NCBI GenBank assembly: GCA_025916675.1
Contig: CP098402.1
Coordinates: 3,529,205 to 3,593,204 of the forward strand
DNA: 64,000 nucleotides
From: Phycisphaera sp.
GTDB lineage: Bacteria > Planctomycetota > Phycisphaerae > Phycisphaerales > UBA1924
Reading direction: 5' to 3'
The position numbers and the translations under genes are program-made. Below are positions 18,054 through 28,934 of this stretch, in pieces (within the stretch, counting starts at the first letter, position 1; the number at the start of each line of letters is the position of its first letter). The notes below the pieces were generated by a model, which searched no databases, had not been told where the DNA came from, and saw nothing but the letters and a program-made list of their open reading frames with translations.

Positions 18054-20684
18054 ATGCGTGCGATTGCCGCTTGTATGTTTGGTCTGTCCGTGTGCGTGCT
18101 GGCCCCATTGGCGTGGGCCCAGGGCACGCTGACGGCCGCCGATGTCTCGCCCAACGCCGACCTGCCGTACGACTACTTCGATGGGCTGCACTTCGACCCG
18201 GCCGTGCCAACGCCCGAGGGCACGCTGGGCTACAAGGTCGGCGAGCGTTTCACGCGCCACGCCGACCGCGTGGCCTACAGCAAGGCCTTGGCCGAGGGCA
18301 GCGATCGCGTGCGCTTCGCTGAGTATGGACGCAGCCACCAGCAGCGCCCGCTGGTCATGCTCACGATCTCGAGCCCAGACAACCTCGAGCGCCTCGACGA
18401 GATCATCGCCGCTAACAAGGAACTGGCCGACCCCGACAACCTGACCGACGCGCGCCGCCGCGAGATCGTCAAGAACAACCCGGCCATCGTCTGGTACAGC
18501 TTCGGCGTGCACGGCAACGAGGCGAGCTGCGGCGAGATCTCGATGCAGTTCGCCTACACGCTGGCCGCCGCGGTCAACGACGAGATGGCCGACATCCTGG
18601 ACAACTGCGTCTTCGTCGTCGACCCGCAGGTGAACCCCGACGGCCAGAGCCGCTATGTCGCGTGGTACGAGAACGCGACCGGCCAGGCTCCCGACCCAAA
18701 CCCCAGCGCCTTCGAGCACGACGAGCCCTGGCCCAGCGGTCGCAGCAACCACTACCTGTTCGATCTCAACCGCGACCTGGTGTGGGGCGTGCACCCCGAG
18801 AGCCGTGCGCGCCTCGCGGCCATCCGCCGGTACCTGCCGCAGCTCCATCTCGACTACCACGAGCAGGGCTACCACAGCCCCTACTTCTTCGGCGAGGGCG
18901 ATAAGCCCTACAACAAGAACATCCCCCAGGACACCAAGGATTGGATCGCCCTGTACGGCCGCGAGAACGCGCGGGCCTTCGATAAGCACGGCATCGTCTA
19001 CGCCACACGCGAGCGGTTCGATTATCTCTACCCCGGCTACGGCAAGGTGTTGCCGGTATACCACGGCGCCATCGGGCTTCTGCTCGAGAAGGCCGGCCAC
19101 GGGCGCGCGGGCCTGGCCATCCGCGTGAGCGACCAATACATCCTTACCCTCGCCGAGCGCGTGCGCGACCACCTGGTCACCGCCATGAGCTACGCCGAGA
19201 CCACCGCGGCCAACCGCGAGGTCCAGCTCGATCGCTTCGCCAAGTTCTGGCGTGACAGCGTGGCGGGTGAGGGGCCGGGGCCCAAAGCCTTTGCCATCTC
19301 GGCCGACAATGACCCGGCCGTGCTCAAGAAGGTGTGGGACTTCTGCCTGATGCACGGCATCCGCGTCGATCGCCTGACCGAGCGCGTGACCACCGGCGCG
19401 TTCGCGACCTACGACACGGGCGAGTTGGTCGAGGATCTGGAACTGCCCGAGGGCACCTGGGTCATCGGCACGAATCAACCCATGACCAATCTCGTGCGCA
19501 CCATGTTCGAGCGCGTGACCGAGGTTGAAGACCCCGACACCTACGACATCACCGCGTGGAGCCTGCCCATCAGCTTTGGCGTGGAGGGCTGGTGGAGCGA
19601 CCAGGTGCTCAGCGCACGCACCGAACGCGTCACACGATTCGCCCCGCCCACCGCGCGCCTCACAGGCAGTGGGGGCGTGGCGTTGCTCATCGATTCGAGC
19701 CACCACAACTTCCCGGTGGCCGTCGGGCAGGCCGTCGAACACGACATCTTCTGCCGCGTGCTGGGCAGCGAGGTCCAGGTCGACGGCAAGACCTTCGCGC
19801 AGGGAAGCCTCCTCGTCCACCTGATCCGCAACCCCGACCGCGACCTGGAGGCCTTCGTGCGCGACGTGCTGGCCAGCGGCGTGAGCGTGCACCGCGCCAG
19901 CGAGGGTTTCACCGCCAGCGGCCCGATGCTGGGCAACAACGCCAACCCCATTATGCGGCTGCCCAAGGTGCTGCTGGCCACCGGCCCGAGCGTGAACAGC
20001 CTGAGCGCGGGCCAGCACTGGCACATGCTCGAGATCAACTTCCCCTTCCCCCACACCCGCGTCGACGCGGGCGACCTGGGCCGCATGAACCTGAGCGACT
20101 ACAGCGTCATCGTCCTGCCCTCGATGGGCGGGCTTTCCGGCACGGCCGCCGAGAACATCAGCGACTGGGTCCGCCGCGGCGGTGCTGTGGTTGCCAGCGA
20201 TAGCGCCGCCGGTTGGGCGCTGCGCGAGATCGCGGGTGCCGAGCGAGAGCGAGACGAGCAGGACGGCGACGAACCCAAAGCCAACACCAAGTCTTGGGAA
20301 GATCGCGAGCAGGCTTCGGTCGCCCGCCGCGTCGCCGGCGCGATGGGGCTCACCAGGCTCGACACCAGCCACCCGCTCACCGCGGGCTTGCGTGACCACC
20401 AGGACTGGATGGGCGTGCTCGTGCGCGGCATGAGCGACCTGCCGATGCGTGACGACGCCTACGTCGTGGCCCGGTACGACGAGGAGCAACCCATCATCTC
20501 CGGCCCGGTCAGCGAGCGTAACCAAGATCGCATGGCCGGCGAGCCGTTCATCGTCCACCACCGCGTGGGTGGCGGCGCAGTCATCGTGTTCGCCGACGAC
20601 GTGACCATCCGCGGCTTCCACCACGCGGGCATGCGCATGCTGATGAACGCGATCGTGTACGGGCCGACGCTGTCGCGGTTCTAA
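18054..20684 (+). CDS. exported M14-family zinc metallopeptidase, large form
   Basis: 876 residues with a signal peptide (cut near AWA-QG, residue 23). The M14 zinc site is visible: GVHGNEAS (His and Glu ligands, about 152-157), then NPDG, DLNRD and DYHEQGYHSP with the third ligand His near 267. About 500 further residues follow, including a DPAxTH-free alpha/beta region with LPSMGGLSG and VVASDSAAGWALRE resembling a glutamine-amidotransferase-like fold. This long M14 form is common in Planctomycetota and Bacteroidetes and probably trims peptides in the periplasm. ATG 18054 is preceded by TGAGGAGATTGGG, a strong SD. Confidence 0.88.
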   Translation: MRAIAACMFGLSVCVLAPLAWAQGTLTAADVSPNADLPYDYFDGLHFDPAVPTPEGTLGYKVGERFTRHADRVAYSKALAEGSDRVRFAEYGRSHQQRPLVMLTISSPDNLERLDEIIAANKELADPDNLTDARRREIVKNNPAIVWYSFGVHGNEASCGEISMQFAYTLAAAVNDEMADILDNCVFVVDPQVNPDGQSRYVAWYENATGQAPDPNPSAFEHDEPWPSGRSNHYLFDLNRDLVWGVHPESRARLAAIRRYLPQLHLDYHEQGYHSPYFFGEGDKPYNKNIPQDTKDWIALYGRENARAFDKHGIVYATRERFDYLYPGYGKVLPVYHGAIGLLLEKAGHGRAGLAIRVSDQYILTLAERVRDHLVTAMSYAETTAANREVQLDRFAKFWRDSVAGEGPGPKAFAISADNDPAVLKKVWDFCLMHGIRVDRLTERVTTGAFATYDTGELVEDLELPEGTWVIGTNQPMTNLVRTMFERVTEVEDPDTYDITAWSLPISFGVEGWWSDQVLSARTERVTRFAPPTARLTGSGGVALLIDSSHHNFPVAVGQAVEHDIFCRVLGSEVQVDGKTFAQGSLLVHLIRNPDRDLEAFVRDVLASGVSVHRASEGFTASGPMLGNNANPIMRLPKVLLATGPSVNSLSAGQHWHMLEINFPFPHTRVDAGDLGRMNLSDYSVIVLPSMGGLSGTAAENISDWVRRGGAVVASDSAAGWALREIAGAERERDEQDGDEPKANTKSWEDREQASVARRVAGAMGLTRLDTSHPLTAGLRDHQDWMGVLVRGMSDLPMRDDAYVVARYDEEQPIISGPVSERNQDRMAGEPFIVHHRVGGGAVIVFADDVTIRGFHHAGMRMLMNAIVYGPTLSRF

Positions 20685-20687
20685 TCG

Positions 20688-21236
20688 CTACTGTGGCCGG
20701 CGGCTCTCCGTCGTAATGCGCCGTTCCTCGATCCAGATCTGCGGATTCACGCCGTCGCCAGTGTACCGCAGCAGTTGCATCTGGAAGATGTACGACACCT
20801 GCAGATCGCGGCCGAGCTCGGCGACGTCCTCATAGATCTTGGCGTTCAGGGTGTACGAACGCTCGGGGAGCGTGCCGCGCGTAGCCAGCGTCTCGAAGTC
20901 GCTCGGCGTGTAGCCGACAGCTTGCTGGCTGTTGACGAACACCTGCAGGATGCGATTGGTCACGCGATCGCGATCGATGTTGATCTGGCTCGTGTTGTTC
21001 ACGAAGCGGTTCATGGCGATGGCGGCCGGCTCGCCCTCGGCCGTAATGTAGTTCGAGGCGATGAGGCTCTCGGCCAGCTCGATGCCGACGCGCTCGACGT
21101 CCTGCACGTTGAGGCCGTGCGTGGTGATCTCGGTGCCGCGGGCCTGCTCGCGCGGGGCGTAGGCGTCGCTGCGGCAGGCGGGCATGGAGAGCGCCAGGGT
21201 GAGGCCGGCCAGTGCGAAGAGTGTCTTGGTGTGCAT
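20688..21236 (-). CDS. LpoB-like lipoprotein (penicillin-binding-protein activator family)
   Basis: 182 residues. Lipoprotein signal ends MPACRS (lipobox Cys about 21). The mature domain, GLNVQDVERVGIELAESLIAS...NRFVNNTSQINIDRDRVTNRILQVFVNS, has the LpoB/COG3417 pattern. In E. coli LpoB stimulates PBP1b across the periplasm. The next gene encodes a YcfL-like lipoprotein, matching the ycfL-lpoB adjacency in gammaproteobacteria. Whether a class A PBP partner exists here cannot be told. The start is the ATG at 21234-21236, 36 bp after the ycfL-like stop. It converges on the M14 gene with 3 bp between stops. Confidence 0.82.
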   Translation of the reverse strand: MHTKTLFALAGLTLALSMPACRSDAYAPREQARGTEITTHGLNVQDVERVGIELAESLIASNYITAEGEPAAIAMNRFVNNTSQINIDRDRVTNRILQVFVNSQQAVGYTPSDFETLATRGTLPERSYTLNAKIYEDVAELGRDLQVSYIFQMQLLRYTGDGVNPQIWIEERRITTESRRPQ

Positions 21237-21276
21237 GGTGGGATTTCCTTGTGTTGATGTGCTGGGTGAAGCGTGG

Positions 21277-21720
21277 TTAGGGCGCGCCGATGATCTCGAG
21301 CTGGAAGTCCACGACACGGTCGTTGGGCGCGACGGCGCTGATGCGGGTGCGCTCGCCCGACAGCAGCGCCCGATCGCGGAACTCGTCCATGGCCGAATCG
21401 ACGGCGAAGCCCTCCGCGTCGAACCACTCGAAGCGGTAGCGGATGGCAAGCCGCTGCCGGGCCGCGTTGAACAGCTCCGCCTCGACCTTCTTGAAGCCGT
21501 TGGGCGCGGTGCCCTCGATCAGGCCGACGAGTTGGACGGCCTTGGCCAGGTCCTCGTCCCAGATCAGCCGGGCATCCTCGATGGTCTCGGGCGCGCCCTC
21601 GGGGTTGGCCGCCACGGTGGTGTTCACGCGCGGGTGCCACTTCGAGCACCCGGCGAGCAGGCCCGCGGCGATGATGCCGCCGACAAGCACGAGTCGGATT
21701 CCAGAACGTGAGATGGGCAT
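21277..21720 (-). CDS. YcfL-like lipoprotein (DUF1425)
   Basis: 147 residues with lipobox GLLAGC (Cys about 25). The mature region AVQLVGLIEGTAPNGFKKVEAELFN...RYRFEWFDAEGFAVD matches the DUF1425/YcfL beta-sandwich, where paired strands end in RFEWFD. Its role is unknown, but it is encoded next to lpoB in several phyla. It lies between the LpoB-like gene and the large COG3014-like lipoprotein gene, all on the minus strand with 22-40 bp gaps, so the three probably form one operon. Confidence 0.8.
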   Translation of the reverse strand: MPISRSGIRLVLVGGIIAAGLLAGCSKWHPRVNTTVAANPEGAPETIEDARLIWDEDLAKAVQLVGLIEGTAPNGFKKVEAELFNAARQRLAIRYRFEWFDAEGFAVDSAMDEFRDRALLSGERTRISAVAPNDRVVDFQLEIIGAP

Positions 21721-21742
21721 GTTGAATCTCCCTTGAGTTGGA

Positions 21743-23176
21743 TCACTGTGTTTCGAGTTGGATGAAGGTCCAGGGGTCCGGCTCCAGCAGCGTGCTGGTG
21801 ATGAGCGGTGCGAAACCGGGCCGGACCGAGCGTACGACGACGAGGTTGATGCCCTTGGGCTCGACCGGCACCGAGAGGCTCTGGCCGCCGAATATGAGCT
21901 CGACAGAGCCGTCGGCAGGCGTGTTGAGCCGGGCGTATTGCACTTCCTTAGGCAGCGTGGCCCAGGTGCGCAGGTCGGCCTCGTTGCTGGCCGACGCCCA
22001 GACCCCGCCGGCGAGCATCGCGACGATGCGGATCAGCGGATCCGAGCGTCGTAGGGCCTGATTCACACCAAACTGCACGCCCACCTTGAACGCCGCGGCA
22101 GCGATCATCCGCGTGGTCAGCCGGGGAAGCTGCGCGCGAAACTCGGCGGCGACGATGCGATCGATGCTGGCCAGCATCGCCGTGCTGCGCCCATCGGCGT
22201 GGAGCGTGCGGGCGAAGGTCTCGTCGAACACGATGTATGGTGCGGCGATCGGCACGACTTGGACCCGATCGCTCACCAGGAATACCGGCACCGAGATCTG
22301 TGATTGCGCCCGGAACGGCGCGAGCCCTGTCTCGAAGAACACGTAGACCATGTTCGGCCGATCGATCTCGCCCTGGGCCAGCTTATCTGCAAGATCAAGG
22401 TCTTCGAGAATATACGGATTGTCCGGCGCCATGCCGGCCACCCGCCGCATCAGGTTGCGCGCGACGTCGAAGTCGCTCGCGCTCTCGGCGACGCCAAGCA
22501 AGTACACGGCCCGCAGCATGTCGACGTACGGGTTGGCAAACTCGGCATAGGCCTCGAATTGCTCGAGGTCGCCGTAACGCTCGCGTGTCGCGCTGGCCAG
22601 CCTGGGGTCGGACGCGGCGCGATCGAACGTGCCGAACTTCCGCCGGGCCGCGGCCTCCTCCTCGCGCAACTGCTCGGCACGCTGCCGGTTCTCGAGTATC
22701 GCCAGCGCCTGCCAGCGGTCGGCCCGGACGAAGTGCTGCCGGGCGTCCTCGAGGTTGCCCAGGGCGATCGCATTGAGCGCGCGATAGGCCGCGACGAACT
22801 GGCGGTCGTAGAAGTAGCCCTCGTAGGCGATGCGGTCGGGCGTGCGCGCCATCGCCGACACTCGCTCGGTGGCGCTGATGCCCGGGTTCGTGTCCAAGTC
22901 GGCCATCCTCGCCTCGGCCGCGGCGAAGGCGGCGTCGCTCTCGGCGAAGCGACCCACCATCCGCGCCATCGACCCGTGCTCGATCAGCGCGATCACCGTC
23001 TGGGGCGTGCCGCCGTCGTGCCTGTCCGAATATCCGCGGATTTTGTTGGCAGCGGTTTCGAAGTCGCCCTGCCGGAAGGCCTGCTGGATGGGCAGCAGCC
23101 CCGACGCGCAGCCCGAGAGCAGGCCGGCGAAGGCCAGGCAGAGCAGGGTCGGGATGCAGCGGGTGGGGCAGCTCAT
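21743..23176 (-). CDS. large lipoprotein, COG3014-like, first gene of the LpoB/YcfL operon
   Basis: 477 residues from ATG 23176 (a TTG at 23188 is possible). The signal peptide ends GLLSGC. The N-terminal 250 residues are TPR-like helical pairs (QQAFRQGDFETAANKIRGY...); the C-terminal half has FDETFARTLHADGRSTAMLASIDRIVAAEFRAQLP and a beta-rich end. I recognise the size and order as the COG3014-type protein that accompanies COG3417 (LpoB) and COG5633 (YcfL) in Vibrio/Shewanella-like clusters. The function is unknown; a periplasmic peptidoglycan-related role is inferred from neighbours. Confidence 0.75.
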   Translation of the reverse strand: MSCPTRCIPTLLCLAFAGLLSGCASGLLPIQQAFRQGDFETAANKIRGYSDRHDGGTPQTVIALIEHGSMARMVGRFAESDAAFAAAEARMADLDTNPGISATERVSAMARTPDRIAYEGYFYDRQFVAAYRALNAIALGNLEDARQHFVRADRWQALAILENRQRAEQLREEEAAARRKFGTFDRAASDPRLASATRERYGDLEQFEAYAEFANPYVDMLRAVYLLGVAESASDFDVARNLMRRVAGMAPDNPYILEDLDLADKLAQGEIDRPNMVYVFFETGLAPFRAQSQISVPVFLVSDRVQVVPIAAPYIVFDETFARTLHADGRSTAMLASIDRIVAAEFRAQLPRLTTRMIAAAAFKVGVQFGVNQALRRSDPLIRIVAMLAGGVWASASNEADLRTWATLPKEVQYARLNTPADGSVELIFGGQSLSVPVEPKGINLVVVRSVRPGFAPLITSTLLEPDPWTFIQLETQ

Positions 23177-23255
23177 GGCGTACGGCAAATGCTAGTAAGC
23201 ACTATACTATTTGGAAGCCGCCCGGGCGATTTCAGGGAGCTGTGTTATCCGGACG

Positions 23256-24416
23256 CTATGGCGAGGCACTCGCCGCCCCTTCGGCCTCGCTCGCGTTGAT
23301 CACACGATAAATCGCCGTGCTGATGGCCCCGCAATCGCCGTGCTCGCTGTTGGTCATGACGACGACGCCGTGGCCGGCCTCGGGGTAGAAGACCATCCGC
23401 GTGCGAGTCTTCTCTTGCGACCCGGTATGCATGATCCGGAGCTGGCCGTTGTTGGTCGAGATTCGCAAGCCGAGCCCGTACCCCGAGCTTTCGCCGTTCG
23501 CATCGATGCGCGGCGTCCACATGTCCCGGGTGGTCGCCTCGCTTACGAGTTCGCTGTTCATCAGCGCAACGGCGAATCGAGCCAGGTCTTCCACGTTCGA
23601 GATGAACCCGCCGCCGCCGAGCTTCCAGCTCACGTCGGTGTTGGTGCTGGGGAAGATGTGCCCCCGCACGCGACGGTAGCCTTTCGCGCGATTAGGGATG
23701 TCGACCCACTGGTAATCGGGCTGGAGCGTGGTCAGCCCTAGTGGCTCACAGATGCGCTCTTGCACCTGCTCGGCGAACGGCTGCCCGCCCGCGCGCTCGA
23801 CCACCGCGCTGGCCAGGATGTACCCCCGCGTGCTGTAGCTGTATCGCTCGCCCGGCTGGCTCACCAGCGGCGAGGGCGCGAACGTGTCGAGCGCCAGGAT
23901 CACGCTCTCGTACGGGTTCGGCGTGTCATATTCACGCTGCGTGCGGATCACCGGCCCGTTGGTGTAATGCACGATGCCGCCAAGGTGCGCGAGCAGTTGC
24001 TCGGTGGTGATCGGCGCACCCTTGTCGGGAAACTCGGGCACGTGCTCGTGGATGTCCGCCGCCAGATCGAGCGTGCCCGCCTCGACGAGTTGCATCGCGA
24101 CGATCGCGGTGACTGGCTTGGAGATCGACGCCCAGCGGAACAGCGTGCCATCGGTGACGGGCACCTCGTTCTCACGGTCGGCGTAGCCGTAGCCGGCGGT
24201 GTACGCGACCCCGCCCTCGTGGATCACGCCGACGGCAACGCCCACGAGTTGCTGCCGATCCATCTCCTCGCGTACGGCTGTGTCAATGGCCTCGCGAAGA
24301 TCCTGCGAGAGTGTTTCGACGACGGCGGTGGGGGCCACATCAGACTGCGAATGGACCGGAATGGCCACCAGGCCGATCGCGAGCAGGGCCAGGACGCAGC
24401 GGGTGGGCGTGTTCAT
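23256..24416 (-). CDS. exported serine hydrolase, class C beta-lactamase-like (DD-peptidase fold)
   Basis: 386 residues with a signal peptide (about 1-24). Catalytic SxxK is SISK (97-100), the Tyr motif is YST (near 194) in a PGERYSYSTRGYILA context, and the third box is HTG (near 330, MHTGSQEK). This is the S12 layout of estB esterases, DD-peptidases and AmpC-like enzymes. True beta-lactamase activity should not be assumed. ATG 24416 was chosen because the signal peptide begins there. It lies 16 bp downstream of the UbiA-like gene. Confidence 0.88.
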   Translation of the reverse strand: MNTPTRCVLALLAIGLVAIPVHSQSDVAPTAVVETLSQDLREAIDTAVREEMDRQQLVGVAVGVIHEGGVAYTAGYGYADRENEVPVTDGTLFRWASISKPVTAIVAMQLVEAGTLDLAADIHEHVPEFPDKGAPITTEQLLAHLGGIVHYTNGPVIRTQREYDTPNPYESVILALDTFAPSPLVSQPGERYSYSTRGYILASAVVERAGGQPFAEQVQERICEPLGLTTLQPDYQWVDIPNRAKGYRRVRGHIFPSTNTDVSWKLGGGGFISNVEDLARFAVALMNSELVSEATTRDMWTPRIDANGESSGYGLGLRISTNNGQLRIMHTGSQEKTRTRMVFYPEAGHGVVVMTNSEHGDCGAISTAIYRVINASEAEGAASASP

Positions 24417-24432
24417 GGCCGATGGTACTCCC

Positions 24433-25224
24433 TCACACGAACGCCAACGCGACCAGCGCGAGCACCCCGCCTCGCACGTCGATGAGGCTCCGCACCCGCG
24501 GCAGGAACGCGATGAGCATGCCCATGGCGGGAAGCCCGATCGCCAGCGTGAGCGTGGTCGGCGTGTGCTCGCCAAGGCCTAGCCAGTACGCGACCGCGAT
24601 CACGTAGATTCCGATGGCGACCACCCTGGCCCATCGCCGACCAGCCAACACCGAGACGGTCTTCGTGCCGAACATCGCGTCGGCGGGCGTGTCGTCGATG
24701 TCGCTCAGGATCGCGTCGCCGGTTACGAGCATGCACACTATGCCCAGGGCGATCCAGGGCAGGCGTTGCTCGAACAGTTCCGGAACCGAAGCAAACAGCA
24801 CGCATCCAATCAGCGTCGCATACGCGAGGCCCGTGAGCGCGTTCTTGATGACCAGCACGTCCTTCGGTCGCGTGCGCCGGCTCTCGCTTCTACGCGAGCC
24901 GTAGATGATGACCGAGACCGCCCCAATCGGCACGAGTACAACCAGCCATGGCTCGACAAGTACCGCCAGCATGCACGCCGAAAGCCCAAGCGAAGCGGCC
25001 AAGACGTTCATGGCGACCCGATGCCGTTGCACGAAAGCATCGCGCACCGGGTTGGCCATACGGTCGGCCGGGTCGTCCCATGCCATGAGGGGTTTGGCGC
25101 GGTCGAGCAGGTGGGCCATCCAGACGATGGTGGTGATCAGGGCGATCGAGAGCGACCAGGTTCGAGCGTCGAAGGCCGCTCCCGAGAGCTCGAGTGTCGC
25201 GGTTGCCAGGCCGGCCGCGTACAA
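24433..25224 (-). CDS. UbiA-like prenyltransferase-family membrane protein
   Basis: At least 263 residues with seven or eight membrane helices. The sequence has UbiA-superfamily spacing and a second acidic loop, GDAILSDIDDTPADAMFGTKTVSVLAGRR, which resembles the (N/D)DxxDxxxD...GxKT metal/isoprenoid site. The first acidic loop is weaker (HLLDRAKPLMAWDDPADR). The reading frame stays open to 25287 and its upstream residues also look natural (ARLEFACLPSALYAAG), but there is no standard start in that stretch; the TTG at 25222-25224 is the first usable codon. The substrate is unknown. Confidence 0.65.
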   Translation of the reverse strand: MYAAGLATATLELSGAAFDARTWSLSIALITTIVWMAHLLDRAKPLMAWDDPADRMANPVRDAFVQRHRVAMNVLAASLGLSACMLAVLVEPWLVVLVPIGAVSVIIYGSRRSESRRTRPKDVLVIKNALTGLAYATLIGCVLFASVPELFEQRLPWIALGIVCMLVTGDAILSDIDDTPADAMFGTKTVSVLAGRRWARVVAIGIYVIAVAYWLGLGEHTPTTLTLAIGLPAMGMLIAFLPRVRSLIDVRGGVLALVALAFV

Positions 25225-25287
25225 GGCCGACGGGAGGCAGGCAAACTCCAGCCGGGCGAGCGCGGACGGATGGCCACTGGCGATCGA

Positions 25288-26754
<1,467 letters not shown>

Positions 26755-26935
26755 GGGGGCTCCTGGTAGGCTTGGATTGGGTCTCTGGTTGGGTCCGGCA
26801 ATCAATCGTACGGTGCCCATAGCTCGGAGGTCACCACGCAACCCAGCATCGGGTGGCCCGTACAGTTACTCGAAGAGCAGCACCGCCGCCCGCCGGCCGT
26901 GCCCCACCCACGCCCAACTCCAAGGGGGCCCGCCC

Positions 26936-28240
26936 ATGCTTCGGACCACTCGATTTGTCGCCCTCGCCGCGGCCAGCCTGGCGCTGGCGGGCAGCGTCCT
27001 GGCCCAGAGCAGCGTGCTCCGCCAGGGCGACAGCAAGGACTGGACCATCCGCTTCCGCGCGAACATCCGGGCCTGGCAGGATTTCGGCAACCAGCAGCAG
27101 GAACGCGGCGCGTCGCACGACCTCTGGGAGTTCGAGCAGGCGACCATCGTGGTGCCCATGCTCGAGCGCACGAGCCTCAGCCGCTCGAACGACAGCAAGA
27201 TGACCATGGAGGTCCGCGTCAACGACCGCGACGCGGTGCCCGCCAGGACCGATCCGTACGTCCGCCTGAACAACAAGCACGCTGGCTCGCGGTACCTGGG
27301 CTGGGCCGTCGCCAAGGGCAGCGCCCGCGACATCGAGGTGGTGACCCAGCAGGCCATGACCTCCTACGACGTGACCGTCGATGACGACCGGGCGCTGCGC
27401 GTCGAGTGGCCCGCGGGCGACTGGCCCGACGATGCGCTCAGCGCGCTCGACCCGCAGGTGGGCATCGAGTTCGGCCTCGACGGCAACCCCTACGACGGCC
27501 TGGACCGCACCGCCGATCGCATCGACACGCTCATCGGCCGCCTGGGCCGCAGCCCGCGCGACGTGTCTCCCTACCTGGTGGCCAAGTACCTGACCGGCGC
27601 CGTCTGGGGCCACATCCGCTCGCGCGATGGCACGGGGCTGAACACCTCGCGCACCGGCGAGATCGAGGGCGTTGATATCGCGGGCGTGCCGACCACGTTC
27701 GTGCGCCGCCGGGGCAACCAGTACGAGACGTGCGCCCTCTTGGTCTACACCATGCGCCGCGCCGGGCTGCCGGCCCGCATGGTGATGGGCTTCGTCGCCG
27801 ACTCCGATGGCGACGGCGAGGACGAGCTCACTGGCGACCGAGATCGCGAGGGCGAGCCCATCTGCTGGGTCGAGTTCGCTCTGGTCGAGGGCGGCCGCAC
27901 CACCTGGATCCCCGTCGACCTCAACGGCATGATGCGCTCGTCCAGCCGCGCGCCCAACATCGCCGACCTGGAGACCCTGCAAAAGCCCTGGGACGGCTTC
28001 GGCACCATCGACGACTCGAAGTATTGGGTGCCCTTCGCCTTCCACGTGCACCCACCGATCACGGTCAAGGCCTACGGCTCGCCGGGCTTCTGGGGCATCT
28101 TCGCCACGCCCACCGAGCCCAGCCGGGCCGAGCAGATGATCATGATCGACGTGACCACCACGCCCGTGACGGCCGAGACGCGCCGGGAGAAGAAGGCCGA
28201 GGAGTCGGGCAACGATCGCCCCCGCCGCCGGCGTCGCTGA
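26936..28240 (+). CDS. exported transglutaminase-fold protein, catalytic His apparently missing
   Basis: 434 residues with a signal peptide (about 1-24, SVLAQ). A beta-sandwich-like N-terminal half precedes a transglutaminase-core-like region: NQYETCALLVYTMRRAGLPARMVMGF keeps the nucleophile Cys, but the strand that normally reads HAWVE reads ICWVEF, so the catalytic His is not in place. The Asp position may be VDLNG. The C-terminus is Arg-rich. It may be a structural relative without transglutaminase or protease activity, which is my inference. ATG 26936 is chosen at the signal peptide. Confidence 0.72.
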   Translation: MLRTTRFVALAAASLALAGSVLAQSSVLRQGDSKDWTIRFRANIRAWQDFGNQQQERGASHDLWEFEQATIVVPMLERTSLSRSNDSKMTMEVRVNDRDAVPARTDPYVRLNNKHAGSRYLGWAVAKGSARDIEVVTQQAMTSYDVTVDDDRALRVEWPAGDWPDDALSALDPQVGIEFGLDGNPYDGLDRTADRIDTLIGRLGRSPRDVSPYLVAKYLTGAVWGHIRSRDGTGLNTSRTGEIEGVDIAGVPTTFVRRRGNQYETCALLVYTMRRAGLPARMVMGFVADSDGDGEDELTGDRDREGEPICWVEFALVEGGRTTWIPVDLNGMMRSSSRAPNIADLETLQKPWDGFGTIDDSKYWVPFAFHVHPPITVKAYGSPGFWGIFATPTEPSRAEQMIMIDVTTTPVTAETRREKKAEESGNDRPRRRRR

Positions 28241-28273
28241 GGGCGATGGCCCCGGGGCCCATAGCCTCGGGGC

Positions 28274-28924
28274 ATGGAACTCAGCCCCAGCCACCTCCGC
28301 GTTGCCGACCGCTACAAGCTGCTCATCGGGCTGATCGTCCCAAGGCCCATCGCGTTCGTGTCGACGGTGTCGCCCGACGGCCGGACCAACCTCGCGCCGT
28401 TCAGCTTCTTCAGCGGCGTGGGCAGCGAGCCCATGATGCTCGCCTTCTGTCCGGCGACAGGCGCGAATGGCCAGGACAAGGACACGCTCCGCAACGTCCG
28501 CCCGGCCGATGATCGGGACCACCCCGTCGGCACCGGCGAGTTCGTCGTCAACGTCGTGACCGAGGCCATCGCCCGCCAGATGTCGGCCACCGCCGAGGAT
28601 TTGCCATATGGCGACAGCGAGTTCGATCTCTCTGGATTGACGCCCATCGCCAGCAGCGTCGTGAAACCCCCGCGCGTGGCCGAGTGCCCGGCGGCTTTCG
28701 AGTGCGTCACCCGCCAGATCGTCGAGACCAACCCCGGCGTGCCCAGCAGCGGCAACCTCGTGCTGGGCGAGGTCGTCCGCGTGCATGCCGACGAGGGCAT
28801 CCTGAACGAGCGCTACCACACCGACGCCGCCAGGCTCGCCGCCTTCGGCCGCATGGGCGGGCCGGCGTACTGCACGACGCGGGATCGGTTTGAGCTGTCG
28901 AGGGGGAAGGGAGCGCTGGAGTAG
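28274..28924 (+). CDS. flavin reductase-like domain protein (DIM6/NTAB family)
   Basis: 216 residues with an FMN-binding split-barrel: YKLLIGLIVPRPIAFVSTVSPDGRTNLAPFSFFSGV is the classic N-terminal signature. It has FVVNVVTE and GNLVLGEVVRVH strands later. Family members bind FMN and often serve as reductase partners of monooxygenases, or have no known partner. None is encoded nearby. It is convergent with the SUKH-like gene, 10 bp away. Confidence 0.88.
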   Translation: MELSPSHLRVADRYKLLIGLIVPRPIAFVSTVSPDGRTNLAPFSFFSGVGSEPMMLAFCPATGANGQDKDTLRNVRPADDRDHPVGTGEFVVNVVTEAIARQMSATAEDLPYGDSEFDLSGLTPIASSVVKPPRVAECPAAFECVTRQIVETNPGVPSSGNLVLGEVVRVHADEGILNERYHTDAARLAAFGRMGGPAYCTTRDRFELSRGKGALE

Positions 28925-28934
28925 CACGTGTGGC

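Noticed and set aside
17922-20624. 900-codon open frame antisense to the M14 peptidase
   Set aside because: Same GC effect; the M14 gene has a signal peptide, strong SD and zinc ligands.
23189-23255. TATAGT-like box upstream of the COG3014-like gene as a promoter
   Set aside because: No matching -35 and the gene start is uncertain; I could not support it.
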